Assembly (NCBI RefSeq): GCF_000006565.2
Contig: NC_031477.1
Coordinates: 1,334,043-1,398,042 of the forward strand
Reading direction: 5' to 3'
Length of the DNA: 64,000 bases
From: Toxoplasma gondii ME49
Lineage: Eukaryota > Apicomplexa > Conoidasida > Eucoccidiorida > Sarcocystidae
The notes under the pieces are model-generated. The model was not told where the DNA came from, did no database searches, and was given only the letters and a program-made list of their open reading frames with translations. Positions 60,319 to 64,000 of the stretch are shown here, in pieces. How positions within the stretch are numbered: the first letter of the stretch is position 1; each line of letters begins with the position of its first letter. Made by a program: the position numbers and the translations under genes.

Positions 60319-63300
60319 CTGGCAAACACACGAAACACACATGTAAAGAAAAGCAATGCACCGAACGAAGGGGCGGCGGGGGGGGGAGGGGGGGGGGACG
60401 GTNNNNNNNNNNNNNNNNNNNNNNNNNNNNNNNNNNNNNNNNNNNNNNNNNNNNNNNNNNNNNNNNNNNNNNNNNNNNNNNNNNNNNNNNNNNNNNNNNN
60501 NNNNNNNNNNNNNNNNNNNNNNNNNNNNNNNNNNNNNNNNNNNNNNNNNNNNNNNNNNNNNNNNNNNNNNNNNNNNNNNNNNNNNNNNNNNNNNAGGGGT
60601 AGAGGGGAGGGGAGAAGGGGGAGAGGGGAGAAGGGGAGAAGGGAGTTGGGCGGCTGACTCGGGCGCGGTCAGAGGCCGGTTCCACTTCTTGTGCAGGCGG
60701 CAACCACGAGCATGTGTGAAGAACTGTGTTCCATTAAAGCCTTCCTTCGATGTAACACGAACGAGCAAGAACTCCAACAAATGCACTTCGCCCTGCAGCC
60801 TCAGCGGCCTCGCAGGATAGCATACGAGCCGACTGGAGTCGAGACAAGACGCATCTATCCACACCACTCGTGGAACGTCACGTGGATCTCTGTGAGCGAA
60901 GCCCGCAAACGCGTACACGAATGCCACCGAGGTTTCTGAGCGTCTCTGACGGAGGATGAGTGCGTGAACCGTTTTCACCACTCGGAACGTACTTGTTCGG
61001 AATGAGGAAGACGCTGTCCACGACGGTCGTCAAAGGATTTCCACGGACAGCCACCGTCAAGCAGTATCGCCCAGAGTCCAACAGAATCATGTCTGCGGTG
61101 TCCGCTGGCGACGAAGAGCGGGATGAACCATTGGCATGCAGTTCCCCCTTCAGGTGCCCGCCCCGTTTGTAGCTGCTGGGGGACCCTGTCCCTGGCCTTC
61201 CAAGTGGAGTTTCGTCCGCGATGTCGCTCTCCGTTCGGCGTCGCTTGGCGCGTCGCTCCTCGTTTTCTGCAGACTCGCCCTGTGTCTCGATCCTTTTCAC
61301 AGCTCCACCGGAGTGTCTGTACACCACGGGTTCCCCATCTTCCAAGCGGTCGATGGCTGTGTAGTGCAGAAGGAGGTTCTCTTTTTCCGCGAACGCTCGC
61401 GCTTCTTCAAGTAGTCTGTGAACACGCCGCTCGCCTTTCCGGAAGACTTCACCAACCTAGAAGAACCACACACAGCGGCACGCGTAGCCGTGAGGAGTTC
61501 CCTGCAGACTGGCCCACAGCGGCGTGATCCACCCCAGGCACTTGCGGCATGCGTACGTACCCACGGAACAAGGGAGCGACTGCGTCAGAGAGTTAACGGA
61601 CTTTCACAGAGGGCGAACTCTTCCGTGGTTCGTTTCTCTTCGCTCCCAGGCAGACCCACTCGTCACGGATGTGTATCATCGAGTCCCATCCGCGCCCTCA
61701 AAGTGTCACCACAAAAATGCACCTCCCGCCTGTCTTTCCACATTTGAAAAACGAGTGAGTACTGCATGGCCCATGCGCCCGCTTGTTTGCCTCTGTGTCA
61801 CCGTTGCGTCGAAGCCTTCTCCATCCTCTCGTCTGCTTTCTGTCTCCACAGGTCGCGCGCGAGTCAGCCCCACCTCCGTTCTGCACAGCTCCTCGACCGG
61901 CCCTGCGCCCTTGCCTCTGTTCCCCGCGCCTACGCCAATAGAGACTCGCGGTCTCTGCACTTACATGTTGCAGGAGAAGAAAGGACTTTCTCGCCTTCTG
62001 CCTGTCTGCCTCCGCCATGCGGCGGTTCCGGCTGGATGCCGCGACTCCGTCTGAGTCGCGCCACGTGTTGTGTGCAAGCAGAAGTGCGTCCAAACCCATT
62101 CCGCAGATGAGGCGTTTCAGGCAGGCGACTTGCTGAAAATCCTTGAATCCACAGTGCGCGTAGGTTGGCCGGATCAAAGTGAACAACTGAACCACCACCG
62201 TCCCGATGCCTGAGACCAACCGCAAGACACAACGACACACGCCACTGTGCTCACAGTCAAGCGTGAGCGCGCGCGTCCGTTTCGCAGAAGCTAGTCGGCT
62301 CAGGACCACCGCCCCGGGAGGGATAATCTCAAGAGACAAGATGCGTTACCAGGTTTTTCCGGGGAGCATATCCTGAAAGTCTTACAACCGCACTTCGACG
62401 TCGTTGTCATTTCGATTCGCGCGTTGAAACGCACTGCGTTTCCAACGACGGCTTTAGCAGCTACGTGTTTTCCAGCCTTAGCGCCCTCTCAACAGACACG
62501 GACGGAAACAACATTCTAGATACGATGTCGGCAGCCGAATTCCCTGGAGCTTGGAAATGTGGAGAAGAACACGGCACAGGTGACGGAGGAAAGGCACAGT
62601 GTAGGTAGGGGCTTTAGCTCGTGTGAAGAAGATCCGCCTGGGTCGACGGACCGCTTTTTTACCTCGAAAGAATCCACATCGGCGTCGTCCTTCGCCCTCG
62701 ACATCCTCGATGCCCTCAAAATCAACTCGCATACGGAATAGCCGCTGCGGAGGGCTCCAGGCTGAGTGCGAGCAGCCATCGCCGTCCACTTCGCGCGCGC
62801 GTGCGTCGCCTCTGTTGAGCCTGTCCACCGGGGACAGCTCGACGCGATCTGCTTCTTCCATGGCGTCTGCCTCGTCGTCAGACTGGCCGCTAGTGACTCT
62901 TCCGCCCCCGTCTTCCAAGCCCCGGCCGCGAGCGGGAATCGTCGACAGTACTTCGCTGCCTGCGATCAGGTGCGGGCGTCTGTCGAGCGGGTACAGACTG
63001 GAGTGGGAGGGGATGAAGACGAGGTCGACGCGAACCTGAGAGAGCAGCTTCATGTCGTCGTCGATCGACGCGGGGTAAGTCAAGAAATCCTTGGCCGAGT
63101 GGAACTGGAGTGCGTTCACGAAGATCGTGACCCAGACCTCGTCGCCGGTGCATGCAGCCCCGCGAATGAGGTGCAGGTGTCCCTCGTGGAGGCCGCCCAT
63201 CGTGGGCACAAGGGAGATTCTGCGGCGGCGAGACGAAAACGCGAGCGGAGACGAAGGCGACAGGAGAGACGCGTTCGGCGAGGTCGCTGCGGATCGACCA

Positions 63301-63566
63301 GGCGACGAGGTAGCATCTGCAGAGGCTGGCCCTCCCCCATTTGGTTCCTGAGCGCCAAGAGAGAGAGTGGGGAGCTGGATTCGCGGGCGGGCATTCCGGT
63401 AGGCGACGAGTTCCTGTGGAGAGTGAACCACGAGGATGTCGCGTTTGCGTGTTGCGGGCGCGGCCGCTCGAAATGGGAAGAATGGACTGGAGGAAGGCAG
63501 GAAGGCTGCGGAGAATGCGGGGAAAGTCTCCTGGCCAAGCTGCGCGAGCGAGTGGCGAGTTTCCAT
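59580..63566 (-). CDS. panC: Pantothenate synthetase (pantoate-beta-alanine ligase) with extra C-terminal region
   Basis: Exons: 63566-62663, 62209-61965, 61456-60993, 60889 to an unresolved end near the gap, and 60318-59580 (stop TGA). The first three join exactly in frame. The enzyme makes pantothenate from pantoate, beta-alanine and ATP, the last step of vitamin B5 synthesis. Visible signatures are RISLVPTMGGLHEGHLHLIR (the ATP-binding HxGH), IFVNALQF, CGFFRG|IGTVV across the first junction, CGFKDFQQ and DSDGVAASSRNRR. Exon 3 carries the small C-terminal domain (GEVFRKGERRVHRLLEEAR ... TTVVDSVFLIPN), interrupted by a Ser/Arg insert. PanC should end there, yet the frame continues into exon 4 (VPRVVWIDASCLDSSRLVCY) and a 246-codon last exon. 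An N-terminal extension of about 45 residues may target an organelle (inference). The true start could lie further upstream, because the frame is open past 63635. Confidence 0.88.
60403..60594. other. Assembly gap (192 N) in an intron of panC
   Basis: A run of N sits between a plus-strand G-rich sequence (60371-60402, several runs of 7-9 G) and another purine/G-rich stretch (60595-60650). The unresolved sequence is probably more of the same. Confidence 0.95.
61313..61325. repeat. Quasi-palindrome copy in panC exon 3
   Basis: GTGTCTGTACACC on the plus strand. Read on the minus strand as Val-Tyr-Arg-His inside the PanC C-terminal domain. Confidence 0.6.
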
Positions 63567-64000
63567 CTTACCCAGCGGCAGAACGGAGAGAGCGGCCGGG
63601 AGACGAGGACCGGTCAGGGCATCGACCGGCGACAACTGTGCGACGGTGGGGCAGAATCGCGAACAGAAAAGAAAACGGGCGCAAAAACAACTGAAAAGAC
63701 AGCGAAACGACGCACGGAGATCCTGCGACGCTCACCGGGGTAGCCCCAACCCCGACACATGACAAGTAAAAGCTTTTGCGACAAAGCCCGCCGCCCACGC
63801 ACAGTTTACGAACAAGAGACTCGTGTCTCTCAGCGTCCATGTTGTTTGCGCGTTTTTACCTGGTTTACGAGTGACCTCGCGCGCACAGGGAGAGCGGCGC
63901 CAGCTGTCCGCGTTGGCAGTCGTCGTTGACGCTCTTCACTTTGCCGCGTGTTTCCGTTGCGGCAGTTCCGAGGGCAGTTCCTTGGATTCAACACGCGGAC
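63567..64000 (-). promoter_or_regulatory. 5' flank of panC
   Basis: It lies upstream of the chosen ATG. The panC frame stays open to at least 63635, where a 'cgtcgcacag' acceptor-like sequence could mark an earlier first exon. No other gene is seen. Confidence 0.4.

Noticed and set aside
61698..61964. Continuation of panC exon 2 as coding
   Set aside because: A GTAAGT donor at 61964 and an in-frame acceptor at 61457 restore colinear PanC homology (QH|VGEVFRKGERR), so this stretch is intron.
1..64000. tRNA, rRNA, mobile-element ORFs or mitochondrial inserts
   Set aside because: I looked for cloverleaf arms, transposase, reverse transcriptase motifs and recognisable cox or cob pieces and saw none by eye. 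A short mitochondrial fragment could be missed.

Overview
The window is nuclear DNA of a coccidian apicomplexan, most likely Toxoplasma gondii or a close relative such as Hammondia or Neospora. The evidence is genes split by many GT-AG introns, Ser/Pro-, Arg/Glu- and Ala-rich insertions inside otherwise conserved proteins, (TA)n islands in introns and spacers, and a coccidian-type pantothenate synthetase. It is not bacterial: there are no operons or ribosome binding sites. The species call is inference.

Layout. (1) 1-6637, plus strand: the 3' part of an RCC1-repeat gene, eight exons visible, ending in a long Arg/Ser/Glu-rich tail. (2) About 7.4-10.9 kb: several exon-like pieces I could not join, including a short coiled coil. 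(3) 10.9-13.0 kb: mostly repeats. (4) 13066-14640, minus: an intronless PRP38 splicing factor with an RE/RD-rich tail and a C-terminal HIND-like motif. (5) 14641-16361: a divergent spacer. (6) 16362-53220, plus: one giant gene of about 25 exons encoding a PIKK of the DNA-PKcs type. My junctions keep one frame from the ATG to the stop and give about 9,081 residues. (7) 53217-55602, minus: a gene whose first exon resembles the exosome cofactor MPP6; its stop codon overlaps the DNA-PKcs stop tail-to-tail. (8) 55.6-59.6 kb: no gene recognised. (9) 59580-63566, minus: pantothenate synthetase (PanC/PBAL) with an extra C-terminal region that looks GNAT-like, interrupted by a 192-base assembly gap flanked by G-rich sequence.

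The genes do not form a pathway. They cover an RCC1 propeller, pre-mRNA splicing, double-strand break signalling, RNA decay and vitamin B5 synthesis.

The strongest unexplained signal is a short quasi-palindrome close to GGTGTAYGTACACC. It recurs at least ten times with both GGTG/CACC arms, plus several degenerate copies. It lies in introns, in a promoter region and inside exons of DNA-PKcs, PRP38 and panC, in all three reading phases, and sometimes directly at a splice site. Being read in different phases means it is a DNA or RNA element and not a protein motif.
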